64,000 nt of DNA from DASUBV01 sp036510065 (GCA_036510065.1 DATCEO010000213.1:137652-201651), one strand, 5' to 3'. Numbered from the stretch's first letter, positions 31,670 through 41,012 are shown. Translations and numbers: made by a program. Notes: generated by a model from the sequence alone, not told the origin.

Positions 31670-33448
31670 ATGGCCGAGCTAACCGAGACCAACCTGACCG
31701 AGAGCAATCGCGCGGGAAGCGGCCGGTCGCTGCCCGCGGACTGGCGGCGCTGGGTGGTCTACCAGGTTTACCCGCGCAGCTTCGCCGACGCCGACGGGGA
31801 CGGGGTCGGTGACCTGCGTGGGACGCTCGCGCACCTCGATCACCTGGAACGCCTCGGCGTTGACGTCGTCTGGCTCTCGCCCGTCTACCAGTCACCGATG
31901 GACGACAACGGCTACGACATCAGCGACTACCAGGCCGTGGACCCGGTGTTCGGCACGCTCGCTGACCTGGACGAGCTGATCGCGGCCCTGCACGAGCGGC
32001 AGATGAAGCTGGTCATGGACCTGGTCGTCAACCACACCTCTGACGAGCACCCGTGGTTCGTGCAGTCGAGGTCCAGCCGCGACAGCCCCCGCCGCGACTG
32101 GTACTGGTGGCGCGACGCCCGGCCGGGGACCGTGCCCGGCACCCCCGGCGCCGAGCCGATCAACTGGGAATCCTACTTCTCGGGACCGGCCTGGCAGTGG
32201 GACGAGGCCACCGGCCAGTACTACCTGCACATCTTCTCCGCCAAGCAGCCCGACCTGAACTGGGAGAACCCGCAGGTCCGCCAGGCGGTCTACGCGATGA
32301 TGCGGTGGTGGCTGGACCGCGGGGTCGACGGGTTCCGGATGGACGTGATCAACATGATCAGCAAGGACCCGGCCCTGCCCGACGCCGAGCCGCGCCCCGG
32401 CTCCCGCTATGGCCCGGGCGACCGGTACTTCGTCTGCGGCCCGCGCAACCATGAGTTCCTCCAGGAGATGTACCGGGAGGTGTTCGCGGGCCGCGACGCC
32501 CACGTCTTCACCGTCGGGGAGACACCGGGGGCGACCATCGCCGACGCCGTGCTGTTCACCGATCCCGCGCGGCACGAGCTCGACATGGTCTTCCAGTTCG
32601 AGCATGTCTCGCTGGACTTCGACGCCCACCGCTACGACCCCCGGCCGCTGGCGCTGCCGACCCTCAAGGCGGTCATGGCCGCGTGGGAGGACGGCCTGGC
32701 CGAGCGGGGGTGGAACTCGCTGTACTGGGGCAACCATGATCAGCCCCGCGCGCTGTCCCGGTTCGGGGACGATGGCGTGCACCGGGTCGCCTCGGCCAAA
32801 ACCCTGGCCACGGTGCTGCACCTGCACCGGGGCACCCCGTTCGTCTACCAGGGCGACGAGCTGGGCATGGCCAACGCGCCGGTGGCCGGCATCGAGGACT
32901 TCCGGGACATCCAGGCCCTGAACTTCCACGCCGAGGCGGTCGCCCGGGGGGACGTCGACCTCGCCGGGCTGCTGGCCAACATGGGACGGATGAGCCGGGA
33001 CCAGGGACGCACCCCGGTTCAGTGGGACACCACGCCCGGCGCCGGCTTCACGACGGGCACCCCCTGGATCGGGGTAAATCCCGACTACGTCACGGTGAAC
33101 GCCGCCACGCAGGTCGACGACCCCCATTCGGTGTTCGCGCACTACCGTCGGCTCATCGAGCTGCGCCACGCCGATCCGGTCGTGACCGACGGCCGCTTCG
33201 AGCTCCTGCTTCCCGAGCATCCCGCCCTGTGGGTCTTTCTCCGCCGCCACGCCGAGGCCGTCCTGCTCGTCGCGGCCAATCTCTGCGGGCAGACCGTTAC
33301 CGCGCCCCTTCCGCTCGGTCAGGCCTGGGCCGCCGCCCCGGCCATTCTCCGGACCCATCAGCAACAGCCGGGCCCTCCCCTGCCCGACATCGAGCTGCAG
33401 CCCTGGGAATCGGTCGTCTGGCGGCTGAGCCAGCCGGGAGCCGAGTGA
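31670..33448 (+). CDS. GH13 alpha-glucosidase / oligo-1,6-glucosidase-type enzyme
   Basis: 592 residues, cytoplasmic (no signal peptide). GH13 conserved regions: VYQVYPRSFADADGDGVGDL, DLVVNHTSDEHPWF, nucleophile D225 in GVDGFRMDVINM, acid/base E284 in FTVGETPG, and D357 in YWGNHDQPRALSRFG. Typical of enzymes cleaving isomalto- or malto-oligosaccharides. ATG at 31670 preceded by GAGGGGAGA. The ASCH protein gene starts immediately after its stop. Confidence 0.93.
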   Translation: MAELTETNLTESNRAGSGRSLPADWRRWVVYQVYPRSFADADGDGVGDLRGTLAHLDHLERLGVDVVWLSPVYQSPMDDNGYDISDYQAVDPVFGTLADLDELIAALHERQMKLVMDLVVNHTSDEHPWFVQSRSSRDSPRRDWYWWRDARPGTVPGTPGAEPINWESYFSGPAWQWDEATGQYYLHIFSAKQPDLNWENPQVRQAVYAMMRWWLDRGVDGFRMDVINMISKDPALPDAEPRPGSRYGPGDRYFVCGPRNHEFLQEMYREVFAGRDAHVFTVGETPGATIADAVLFTDPARHELDMVFQFEHVSLDFDAHRYDPRPLALPTLKAVMAAWEDGLAERGWNSLYWGNHDQPRALSRFGDDGVHRVASAKTLATVLHLHRGTPFVYQGDELGMANAPVAGIEDFRDIQALNFHAEAVARGDVDLAGLLANMGRMSRDQGRTPVQWDTTPGAGFTTGTPWIGVNPDYVTVNAATQVDDPHSVFAHYRRLIELRHADPVVTDGRFELLLPEHPALWVFLRRHAEAVLLVAANLCGQTVTAPLPLGQAWAAAPAILRTHQQQPGPPLPDIELQPWESVVWRLSQPGAE

Positions 33449-33748
33449 ATGGAGTTCAGCCGGGAGCTGCGGGAAGCGGTGCTGTCAGGTGATATCACCG
33501 TCTCCTTCCGGCTGTGGCGCCGGCCCAGGGTCCGGCCGGGCGGCCAGTACCGGGTCGGCCCGGCGCAGATCGAGGTCGACTCGGTGGAGCTGATGCCCTT
33601 CGCCGCCATCACCCTGGCCGATATCGGCCGGTCCGGGGAACGCGACCGGGAGTCCCTGCGGCAGCGGGCGGCTCACGCCGGCCCCATCACCGACAACACG
33701 CTGCTGTACCGGATCGAGTTTCACCTCGTCGGCCCGCCAGACGACTGA
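33449..33748 (+). CDS. ASCH-domain protein
   Basis: 99 residues. PUA-like ASCH fold: AVLSGDITVSFRLWRRPRVRPGGQYRVGPAQIEVDSVELMPFAAIT and RSGERDRESLRQRAAHAG. ASCH proteins are thought to bind RNA or modified bases; no catalytic role is assigned. The ATG follows the GH13 stop with no gap, so it is co-translated. Confidence 0.8.
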   Translation: MEFSRELREAVLSGDITVSFRLWRRPRVRPGGQYRVGPAQIEVDSVELMPFAAITLADIGRSGERDRESLRQRAAHAGPITDNTLLYRIEFHLVGPPDD

Positions 33749-33825
33749 CCGGTCTGTCTGGGCGCTGCGCTGGGGCCACCACCCTGACTATCGTCACCAT
33801 GTTGCCTGGTAGCCCTGGGTAAGGC

Positions 33826-34069
33826 GAGCGGTCGCCGAAGGGTCGGCCCGGTACACGGCCGACGAGTCCGACCGCCGCAAGCAGCGGCTCGAGCTGACCG
33901 AGGCCGGCGCCGCCACCCTGGCCCGCATGGAAGCGCACTTCGACGGGTGGGCAGAGCGGCTCACGGCGCACATTCCGAGACCGACCTCGTCGCAGTGCCG
34001 AAGGCCCTGGAGCACATCAGGTACATCGTCGCCGCCGACTGCGGCTACATGAAGAGACAGGAGCCCTGA
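33826..34069 (+). pseudogene. MarR-family regulator remnant (C-terminal part, frameshifted)
   Basis: No start or recognition helix remains. The frame encodes TADESDRRKQRLELTEAGAATLARMEAHFDGWAERL, the wing and C-terminal helix of a MarR protein, then shifts by one base near 33975 to ETDLVAVPKALEHIRYIVAADCGYMKRQEP, ending one base before the SDR start. A former regulator-SDR operon. Confidence 0.75.
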
Positions 34070-34070
34070 C

Positions 34071-34771
34071 ATGCCGGCCGAGAAGAGCACGCTGATCACC
34101 GGGGGCAACAAGGGCCTCGGCTACGAGACGGCGCGGCGGCTCGCCGCCGGCCACAGCGTCTACATCGGCGCACGCAACCCCGTGGCCGGCCAGGCCGCGG
34201 CCGACGAGCTCGGCGCCGGGTTCGTGCGGCTGGACGTGACCGACGACGAGTCGGTGACGGCCGCGGCGGCGGAGCTGGAACGCCGCGAGGGCCGCATCGA
34301 CGTTCTCATCAACAACGCCGGCATCACCGGGCCGGGCAAGGAAGTCCCCGACCTCACCGGCGCGGACGCCAGCGTGGTGTTCGACACCAACGTGGCCGGA
34401 ATTGTCCGGGTGACGCACGCGTTCCTGCCGCTGCTCGGCAAGTCGCCGGCCCCGGTCATCGTCAACGTGAGCAGCGGAGTCGGCTCATTCGCGGTGACCC
34501 ACGACCCCGCCCGGCTGGAATCGGGAGTGCGCTCGCCGCTGTACGCCGCATCCAAGGCGGCCATCACCATGCTGACGACCCAGTACGCCAAGGCGCTGCC
34601 GCACATCCGGATCAACGCGCCGACCCCGGGTTCACCGCGACCGACCTCAACGGCAACCGGGGCACCCAGACCGTCACCAAGGGCACCGACGCCATCGCCG
34701 CGCTGGCCGGCATCGGCGCGGACGGCCCCACCGGCACCTTCGCCGACCGCTACGGCCCCGTCAGCTGGTAG
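34071..34771 (+). pseudogene. Short-chain dehydrogenase/reductase with 3' frameshift
   Basis: The first 183 codons encode a classical SDR: ITGGNKGLGYETARRLA, DVLINNAGITGPG, NVSSGVG and the YAASKAAI active-site Tyr/Lys. At 34613-34629 one base is missing (expected NAADPGFTATDL). The correct C-terminus DLNGNRGTQTVTKGTDAIAA to GPVSW is in the next frame, ending at 34771. With the loss corrected, 233 residues result. Confidence 0.85.
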
Positions 34772-34879
34772 CCGGAGGCAGATCAGCCTCACTACCAGAG
34801 CACGTGCATGTTGACTCGCCAGGCTTCCGGGATGGCGGTGTCGCCGCTGACAGCGACGCCCGCGACCGGGCTCCCCGGC

Positions 34880-35059
34880 TCAGGTGCGGTCGGCCACGTC
34901 CGGGGCGGCCGCAGCCGCTTCGGCGAGCCGGGCGTGCAGCCGCTCCCGGATCTCCTGCGGGGTATAGGCGCGCCGCCGCCGCTGCGCCCTGGCGATCACC
35001 GCGCCGGTCGCGACGACGCCTGCGAAGCCTGCCAGTCCGAGTACTTTCCGCCAGCCCAT
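34880..35059 (-). CDS. Small single-helix membrane protein, 59 aa
   Basis: MGWRKVLGLAGFAGVVATGAVIARAQRRRRAYTPQEIRERLHARLAEA and an acidic tail: one membrane helix, an Arg-rich cytoplasmic edge and an amphipathic helix. Codon third positions are strongly GC-biased. Divergent from the next gene by 17 bp. Similar tiny proteins occur in other actinobacteria from memory of the style; function unknown. Confidence 0.65.
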   Translation of the reverse strand: MGWRKVLGLAGFAGVVATGAVIARAQRRRRAYTPQEIRERLHARLAEAAAAAPDVADRT

Positions 35060-35076
35060 CTGCCTAGGCTACGAGA

Positions 35077-35748
35077 GTGCCCCCCGTGAGTATCACGCTA
35101 GAGCAGGCCCTGGACCTAACGCGCACGGGCGACGTGTGGCTGTTCCGCGGCCGCACCATCGCTGACCGGGCGATCCAGGTAGCGACCAACAGCCCGGTCA
35201 ACCACGTCGGCATGTCGGTCGTCATCGATGACCTGCCGCCGCTGATGTGGCACGCCGAGCTCGGCCGGTCCCTGCCCGACATGTGGTCAGGGAACCGGCA
35301 GCGCGGAGTCCAGCTGCACGACCTGCGAGCGGCCGTGGAAGTCTGGACGACCCGGTACGGCCAGCGAGCGTGGCTGCGCCAGCTCGACCATCCGGTCAGC
35401 CGGGAGATGGAGGACGCCGTGATGCAGACCATCGCCCGGATGGACGGCACGCCGTTTCCCTCCACTGCGCGGCTCGCGTCGCGGTGGGTATCGGGCCGCG
35501 TGCCCGCCCTGCGGCGACGACCGCGCGACGGCGCCCTGGAGACCGCGTACTGTGCGGAGGTGCTGGCCGTCACCTACCAGGCCATGGGGCTGCTGGCCGG
35601 CCGGCACCGGCCGAACTGGTACGACGCCGGCCGCTTCTGGAGCGGCGATGACCTCGCCCTGGCCGATGGGTTCGCGCTCGGCGGCGAGATCGCCGTGGAT
35701 ATCCCTGAGGACGCCGGGGCCCCGCGGGCCGCGGCCGGCTCGTCATAG
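35077..35748 (+). CDS. Permuted NlpC/P60-like (YiiX/YebB-type) hydrolase
   Basis: 223 residues. The GDVWLFRGRTIADRAIQVATNSPVNHVGMSVVID stretch carries the conserved His, and TAYCAEVLAVTYQAMGLL carries the Cys of circularly permuted papain-like enzymes, which cleave amide or lipid ester bonds. No signal peptide, so it is cytoplasmic or peripheral. GTG 35077 is used; GTG 35089 is a close alternative. Confidence 0.75.
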   Translation: MPPVSITLEQALDLTRTGDVWLFRGRTIADRAIQVATNSPVNHVGMSVVIDDLPPLMWHAELGRSLPDMWSGNRQRGVQLHDLRAAVEVWTTRYGQRAWLRQLDHPVSREMEDAVMQTIARMDGTPFPSTARLASRWVSGRVPALRRRPRDGALETAYCAEVLAVTYQAMGLLAGRHRPNWYDAGRFWSGDDLALADGFALGGEIAVDIPEDAGAPRAAAGSS

Positions 35749-35817
35749 CGGCGGCTCCCCGGTCAGCCGGGCCGGGCCTGGATAGCCGCAGGCCCGCGGC
35801 TATCCAGGGGCGGCCAG

Positions 35818-36210
35818 CTATCCGCCGCTCAGCGTGAACTTGTTGACGTTGACGAAGTTGCCGCCCTGCGCGCTGGTGAACGTGACGTAGAGCGTATGGG
35901 TGCCGCTCGGCGCCGGAGACGCCGTGACGGCGGGGGTGGTGACCCAGTTCTGCTAGCCCCCGGTGTCGGTCACCGGGACGGTGGCGAACGGCGTCGCGGT
36001 CAGGGAGTCCAGCCGGAACTGGATCTGGCCTCCGGTGGCGGACTGGGTCAGCGGCGAGGCGATGCGGACCGTGACGGAGGCCGTGCCGCTGCCGAAGTTG
36101 ACCCCCGAGTACTCCGGCCAGCTGCTGTTGTTGATCCAGCCGACGTCCTGGCCGCCCCCGGTGTCACTGGTGTTCTCCAGGCCGGTGCTGTTCGCGGCGG
36201 TGTACTGCGA
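35818..36210 (-). pseudogene. CBM6 carbohydrate-binding module remnant with nonsense codon
   Basis: The reverse strand reads SQYTAANSTGLENTSDTGGG, WINNSSWPEYSGVNFGSGTA and IQFRLDSLTATPFATVPV, a typical CBM6 module, ending NKFTLSGG before its natural stop. An in-frame TAG at 35953-35955 replaces the Trp codon expected in TGGWQNW. Upstream of 36210 nothing of the catalytic domain remains. A 3' relic of a secreted glycoside hydrolase. Confidence 0.85.
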
Positions 36211-36347
36211 GGGCGGTGACCGTCACCGACCCGCCGCCGCCCCGGCCGCCCCGGCCGCTGAGCCGCCTCAGCCGCACCGATCCACTCAGTCACGCAGGCC
36301 ACTCCAGTCCCTCTTCTGATGGGCTCTCCGGCCCGGCTCACTTAGTG

Positions 36348-36384
36348 CGGGGATTTCTCAGCGGACTCGACCGAGAAATCCCCG
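36348..36384. terminator. 12-bp perfect stem-loop downstream of the GT-C gene
   Basis: CGGGGATTTCTC (36348-36359) pairs perfectly with GAGAAATCCCCG (36373-36384) around a 13-base loop. It lies about 110 bp beyond the stop of the reverse-strand membrane protein. A factor-independent terminator is the likeliest role; no T-run follows. The remaining sequence from 36211 to 36492 holds no gene. Confidence 0.5.
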
Positions 36385-36453
36385 TGCTGAGGGAAGCCGA
36401 GCCCGTGGGCCGCGCGGCGCACCGGGCGGGGCGGCCAGGAACCGGGGCGGCCA

Positions 36454-36495
36454 GGGCCGGGCGGTCAGGGGCGGGCGGTCAGGGGCGGGCGGTCA
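36454..36495. repeat. 14-bp tandem repeat, three copies
   Basis: GGGSCGGGCGGTCA repeated at 36454, 36468 and 36482; the last copy includes the stop codon of the reverse-strand GT-C gene, so slippage here could move the stop region. Confidence 0.75.
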
Positions 36496-38652
36496 TAATT
36501 CGGATGGCTCGGACAGCCAGACGTTGATCGTGAGCTTCTCGGTACGCCGCGGCGGCCTGGTCAGCGAGTGCTCGTCCTCGGTGCTCTCCAGGGCCATGAC
36601 CTGCCGGGCCGAGCCGCCGAAGCGGGTGAGCTGAGCTGCCTCGCTGCCCAGCAGCACCGGCGTCCGGCCGGCCTGCCGGATGTCGCGTGTGACCTGATGC
36701 AGGGCGGCGACTGGCGGGTGACCAAGTCGCGCGACCGGAACGCCGCACATCCCGCGGATTACCTCGGCGAATCGGTTGGCGGTCCCGATGCTGACGATGA
36801 CGACCGATGCGCGGCTCGGGATGGCCGCGCACATGGCGCTGACCGCCGCGATCTCGCCCCGGTAGGTGGCCTTAGTCGCGAGGCCGCCACCCGGCTGATC
36901 CGGGTCGAACGTCGTGCTCGCGGCCGGCAGCACCAGGGCCGCGGCGCAGAGGGCGGTCACGCCGCCCGGGACCAGCCGGACCCAGCCTCGCTGCCGGACC
37001 CAGCTGGCCAGCCAGCCCGCCAGCCACGCCGAGGCCCAGCTGGCCAGCAGGATGAATCCGGGCAGCACGGCAGGCACGAGCCTGCGGCTCGACCAGGGCT
37101 GGTCCGGGGTGATCGCCGGCCGGTACAAGGTCAGCACGGTGATCCAGGCGAAGCTCAGCAGTGGCAGCGTCCACATCGGCGCCCGGCCCCGCAGGCAGCG
37201 GCGCAGGAGCAACGCGGCCCCGAGCGTGCCGAGCACCACGGCCGGCACGCCGAGGTACCAGACCACCCACCGCAGGCTGAGCTCGTCATACAGGCGGGAC
37301 GGATCGACCGGCAGGTGATCAGCGCGCTGGAAACGGGCCATGACCCGCAGCTCCAGCGGGGTCACCCTGCCGTGCACGGTCTGCACAAGAGGCCGGACGG
37401 CGAAACCGGCCATGACGACGATGACCAGCGCCGGCGCGGCGTCGGGCAGCCATCGCGCGCGCAGCCGCGGCAGGCCGCGGCGCCAGCAGAGCGCCCCGGC
37501 CGCCCCCGTGGCCAGCAGGACCGCCGCGCCGGCCAGCAGGAGCGGGATCAGCGAGGTCCTGATGCTGGCCAGGTACGGCCGGGACAAGATCACGCCGTCC
37601 ACGAGGCCGTAGCCGGCGCCGGCCACGACACCGCCGATCAGCGGCAGCGCCTGCGGCCTCCGGCCCACCAGCAGCAGCCCGCAGTACGAGATGAGCGGCA
37701 CCAAGTCGCTCGCCGCGTCCACGCGCACCAGGAGAGCCAGGCCCAGGGTGAGGCCACCCAGCGCCGCGGTGATCCTGGCGCCGATCCCGCCGGCGGCGAA
37801 GGAGTCGATCACCAGGCACAAGCCGCCCAGGAAGAGGATCTGCGCCGCCGGCTCGCTGTAGGCCGACCGGCTGGTGAACTCCTCGGGCAGGGTGAGCGCG
37901 AGGACGAGCGCGCCCAGCGGAGCCCACCGCGGGCCGACCAGCCGGGCGACCAGGCCGCCGAAGGTCAGCACCCCGCAGGCCCCCAGCAGAGGCGGTATCG
38001 CCACCGCAGCGCCGACCCCGCCAGCCCAGAACCCGCCAGCCAGGATCATCGGCAGTCCGGCCATGAACTGCGGGACGACCCACTGGCCGACCCGGTAGAA
38101 CGCGGAGCTGTAGAAATGCAGGCCATGGGCGCCGCCGAAGGCCGCGTCGCCCTGCGGGATCGGAAGTGAGCCATGGCCGGCGATCCAGTTCCCGAACTGC
38201 ATATAGGCCGCCGGATCGCGCATCACGATGATCTGCTCGGAGTGATAGATGAGCTGCTCGGCCCCGAACGCGACCGCTACCGCGACCAGGGCCACGACCG
38301 CCCACCAGGGCGTAGCCGCCCTTCCCGGCCTCCCGCCCGGGGCCGGTCCCGTAGCCGGCCCCGCAGCCGCGTTCGGCAGCGCTGCCGCCCGCCGGCCGGG
38401 GATCCAGCGCAGGCCACCCCCGGCGAGCAGCCCGGCGACCGGCACGGCGACCACCAGCATGAGCACGGGCGTGAACCGGCCCAGGAGTAGCAGCGGCAGT
38501 CCGGCCAGCAGCCAGGCCGCGACCAGCAGCGCGGGCAGCACGGTCAGCCGCCGAAGCAGCCGGCCGGCAGTGTCCGCGGAGCCGGCTGGGGGGCCGCCCC
38601 CGGCAGCGGCGGCTGGCGGGCCGGCGGCAGCGGTCCCGGCACCGGCACTCAT
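36493..38652 (-). CDS. Polytopic GT-C-type glycosyltransferase-like membrane protein
   Basis: 719 residues with about 12-13 membrane helices after a Pro/Ala/Gly-rich N-terminus. The first large extracytoplasmic loop contains HSEQIIVMRDPAAYMQFGNWIAGHGSLPIP, the acidic motif region expected of lipid-phosphosugar-dependent GT-C enzymes, and LPEEFTSRSAYSEPAAQILF follows. The C-terminal domain is soluble. Specific donor and acceptor unknown. Alone, with its own promoter region (38653-38827). Confidence 0.75.
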   Translation of the reverse strand: MSAGAGTAAAGPPAAAAGGGPPAGSADTAGRLLRRLTVLPALLVAAWLLAGLPLLLLGRFTPVLMLVVAVPVAGLLAGGGLRWIPGRRAAALPNAAAGPATGPAPGGRPGRAATPWWAVVALVAVAVAFGAEQLIYHSEQIIVMRDPAAYMQFGNWIAGHGSLPIPQGDAAFGGAHGLHFYSSAFYRVGQWVVPQFMAGLPMILAGGFWAGGVGAAVAIPPLLGACGVLTFGGLVARLVGPRWAPLGALVLALTLPEEFTSRSAYSEPAAQILFLGGLCLVIDSFAAGGIGARITAALGGLTLGLALLVRVDAASDLVPLISYCGLLLVGRRPQALPLIGGVVAGAGYGLVDGVILSRPYLASIRTSLIPLLLAGAAVLLATGAAGALCWRRGLPRLRARWLPDAAPALVIVVMAGFAVRPLVQTVHGRVTPLELRVMARFQRADHLPVDPSRLYDELSLRWVVWYLGVPAVVLGTLGAALLLRRCLRGRAPMWTLPLLSFAWITVLTLYRPAITPDQPWSSRRLVPAVLPGFILLASWASAWLAGWLASWVRQRGWVRLVPGGVTALCAAALVLPAASTTFDPDQPGGGLATKATYRGEIAAVSAMCAAIPSRASVVIVSIGTANRFAEVIRGMCGVPVARLGHPPVAALHQVTRDIRQAGRTPVLLGSEAAQLTRFGGSARQVMALESTEDEHSLTRPPRRTEKLTINVWLSEPSEL

Positions 38653-38827
38653 CCGATGGCCTCCTGTGAACGTGAGATGCCGGCGCGCGCTGGCGAGAGC
38701 GCGCGAGAACTTTGCCAGGATTACACCATCGTTATACCTAACCTATAGACGGGTCAGTGCCAGTACCGGGATCAGGCCGCGTGTCCCGGACCGCAGCCCG
38801 CACCGCGGACTGACCGCCGCGTCACCG

Positions 38828-39259
38828 TCAGTGCAGGCGGAAGTCAGCGAAGTCGAAGCCCGGCGCCACTACGCAGCTGACCAGCACGTGCACCGGGCCG
38901 GCGGGCGCGGCGCACTGCCAGACGCCGCCGGGGACGAGCGCCTGCGGCTGCTGCCCGGCGTCGAGGTCGGCTCCGAGCAGCAACACGGTGGCGGCGGCGG
39001 GCTCCTCGCCGGTGCCGCCTAGGCGCATCTCCAGCGGGCCGCCGCCGTGCCACAGCCACAGCTCGTCAGAGCGGACCAGGTGCCAGCGCGACCGCTCCCC
39101 CGGATGGAGCAGGAAGTAGATGGCGGTCGCCGCGCTGCGCGGGCCGGCGTATCCCTCGGGGGAGAACGACACCGGGGCCCGCCACGTCTGGCGGAACCAG
39201 CCACCCTCGGGATGCGGCGACAGGTCCAGCTGCTCGGCCAGCGGCGGGCGCGGCGTCAT
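38828..39259 (-). CDS. DUF985 cupin-family protein
   Basis: 143 residues. LDLSPHPEGGWFRQTWRAP, AIYFLLHPGERSRWHLVRSDELWLWHGGGPLEMRL and LVSCVVAPGFDFADFRL match the DUF985 cupin group, including the HxxxDE-type metal or ligand site (H-L-V-R-S-D-E). Enzymatic role unproven. ATG at 39257-39259 preceded by GGAGG. Confidence 0.88.
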   Translation of the reverse strand: MTPRPPLAEQLDLSPHPEGGWFRQTWRAPVSFSPEGYAGPRSAATAIYFLLHPGERSRWHLVRSDELWLWHGGGPLEMRLGGTGEEPAAATVLLLGADLDAGQQPQALVPGGVWQCAAPAGPVHVLVSCVVAPGFDFADFRLH

Positions 39260-39367
39260 GAGGTTCCTCCGATTTTGCTGCGGCGATGAATGTTCTCCAC
39301 ATTTCCGGGCACTTGCTGGGTCCATCCGGAGACCCGGCTGAGCCGGCGTCTGGAGGAGGCGCGTCGA

Positions 39368-40969
39368 ATGGGCAGTAACGCCTGGATGCGCGGCATCGTA
39401 GCCGCCACCGCGATTGTGGTCACCAGCCTGACCCTGGCGGCGCCGGCCGGCGCCGGAACCAGCGCGAGGACTAGCGCGGGAACCGGAACCCGGGCCGAAG
39501 CCGTCAGCGGCCGGGGCAGCGCGGCGTCCCTGAGCCCGCGGGAGCGCTCCGCGCTGGCCGACATCGCCCGTTCCACCTGGAAGTTCTACACCGCCGATGT
39601 CGATCCCGCGACCCACCTGCCGCTGGACAACCTCGGCCCGGGCACCGTCCGCGGCGCCTACACCTCGGCGGCCAACATCGGGGTGTACCTCTGGGCCGTC
39701 GTCGCCGCCCGCGACCTGCACCTGATCAGCCGGGCCCGGGCCCGGGCGCTGATCACCGCCACCCTCACCGAGGTGGCTGGCCTGAAGCGCACCGACGGAT
39801 TCCTGTACCAGTGGTACGACACCGCGACCGGGGACGTCCTACGCAATCCCGGCGACATCCACTGTCAGTCCGAGACCACTCCCGCCCAGGACAACTGTTA
39901 CTTCCTGTCCGCGGTGGACAACGGCTGGTATGCCTCCGGCCTGATCGTCGTGCGGCAGGCGCTGCCCGAGCTGGCTCCCCTGGTGAACAGCCTGATCGCG
40001 CCGATGAACTTCGGCATCTTCTACGACAGCCGGCCGCAGTCGGCCTGTAACACCAACCCGGCTATCCCGGGCAACCAGCCCACCGGTCAGATGTACGGCG
40101 GCTATTACGTCGACCAGGGGCCCGCCGGCTATCACAACGGCGCCCTGTACAGCGACCCCCGGATCGCGATCTACCTCGGCATGGGCCTGCACCAGATGCC
40201 CGGTGACGTCTGGTGGCGCACCTGGCGCACGCTGCCGCCGAAGCAGTGCCCGACCGACCCTGACTTCTCCTGGCAGGGCCAGTGGCCCGTGGCGGGCTAC
40301 TGGCAGACCTACACCGACCCGCAGTCGGGCCGGAAATTCCGCGTCTGGGAGGGCCACTACACCTATCCGGGCACGTCGCTGACCTACGTGCCGACCTGGG
40401 CGGGCGGAATGTTCGAGGGCCAGATGGCCAACGAGGTCGTGCCCGAGACCACCTGGGGCACCCGCAGCTTCGGCCTCAATGACCTCCGCAATGCGCAGGT
40501 GCAGATCAAGTACGACACCCAGGTCCTGCACGACCCCGTCTGGGGCATGTCACCCTCGAGCACCGCCGACGACACCGGCGACTACTCCGCCTATGGCGTC
40601 GAGGGCCTGCGCTTCCCGGCCGGCCAGCAACTCTCTCAGTCGGTCAACCCCGGCACGACCGAGGACGTGGTGACCCCGCACGCGTCGTTCCTCGCGCTCG
40701 GCGTGCTGCCCCAGCAGGCCTACGCCAACATCGAGGCCCTGCGGCGGCTCTACCCGGGCATCTACACCACCGACGGCGGCTTCTACGACGCCGTGAACCC
40801 GACCACGGGCGCCATCGGCCACCGCCGGCTCGTGCTCGACCAGTCGATGATCATGGCCGCGATTGACAACGCCCTCAATGACCACGCCATCCAGCGTGAC
40901 TTCGCCCGCGACCCGGCGTCCTGGGCCGCGAAGACCTACCTGTCCATGGAGACCATGTCGATCCACTAG
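39368..40969 (+). CDS. Secreted glucoamylase-fold enzyme (GH144-like, putative beta-1,2-glucanase)
   Basis: 533 residues with a Sec signal peptide (WMRGIVAATAIVVTSLTLAAPAGA). The mature protein is an alpha/alpha-barrel: ADIARSTWKFYTADVDPATHLPLDN, TSAANIGVYLWAVVAARDL, RTDGFLYQWYDTATGDVL, VDNGWYASGLIVV and FYDAVNPTTGAIGHRRLVLDQSMIMAAIDNAL. These match the Pfam Glycoamylase/DUF3131-related group that includes GH144. The secreted GH3 enzyme that follows fits stepwise degradation of beta-1,2-glucan, which is inference. ATG 39368 follows GGAGGAGG. Confidence 0.78.
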   Translation: MGSNAWMRGIVAATAIVVTSLTLAAPAGAGTSARTSAGTGTRAEAVSGRGSAASLSPRERSALADIARSTWKFYTADVDPATHLPLDNLGPGTVRGAYTSAANIGVYLWAVVAARDLHLISRARARALITATLTEVAGLKRTDGFLYQWYDTATGDVLRNPGDIHCQSETTPAQDNCYFLSAVDNGWYASGLIVVRQALPELAPLVNSLIAPMNFGIFYDSRPQSACNTNPAIPGNQPTGQMYGGYYVDQGPAGYHNGALYSDPRIAIYLGMGLHQMPGDVWWRTWRTLPPKQCPTDPDFSWQGQWPVAGYWQTYTDPQSGRKFRVWEGHYTYPGTSLTYVPTWAGGMFEGQMANEVVPETTWGTRSFGLNDLRNAQVQIKYDTQVLHDPVWGMSPSSTADDTGDYSAYGVEGLRFPAGQQLSQSVNPGTTEDVVTPHASFLALGVLPQQAYANIEALRRLYPGIYTTDGGFYDAVNPTTGAIGHRRLVLDQSMIMAAIDNALNDHAIQRDFARDPASWAAKTYLSMETMSIH

Positions 40970-40991
40970 TGACCTCGATCCACTAGTCACC
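40958..40991. repeat. 17-bp tandem repeat across the GH144-like stop codon
   Basis: TCGATCCACTAGTGACC (40958-40974) is followed directly by TCGATCCACTAGTCACC. The first copy encodes the C-terminal SIH and stop. One mismatch suggests a recent duplication. Confidence 0.85.
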
Positions 40992-41012
40992 TCAACGAAG
41001 AGGACGGCCGTC

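Noticed and set aside
36568..38169. 533-codon forward ORF opposite the GT-C-like gene
   Set aside because: Rich in Gln/Arg/Gly without hydrophobic periodicity; the membrane protein on the other strand explains the open frame.
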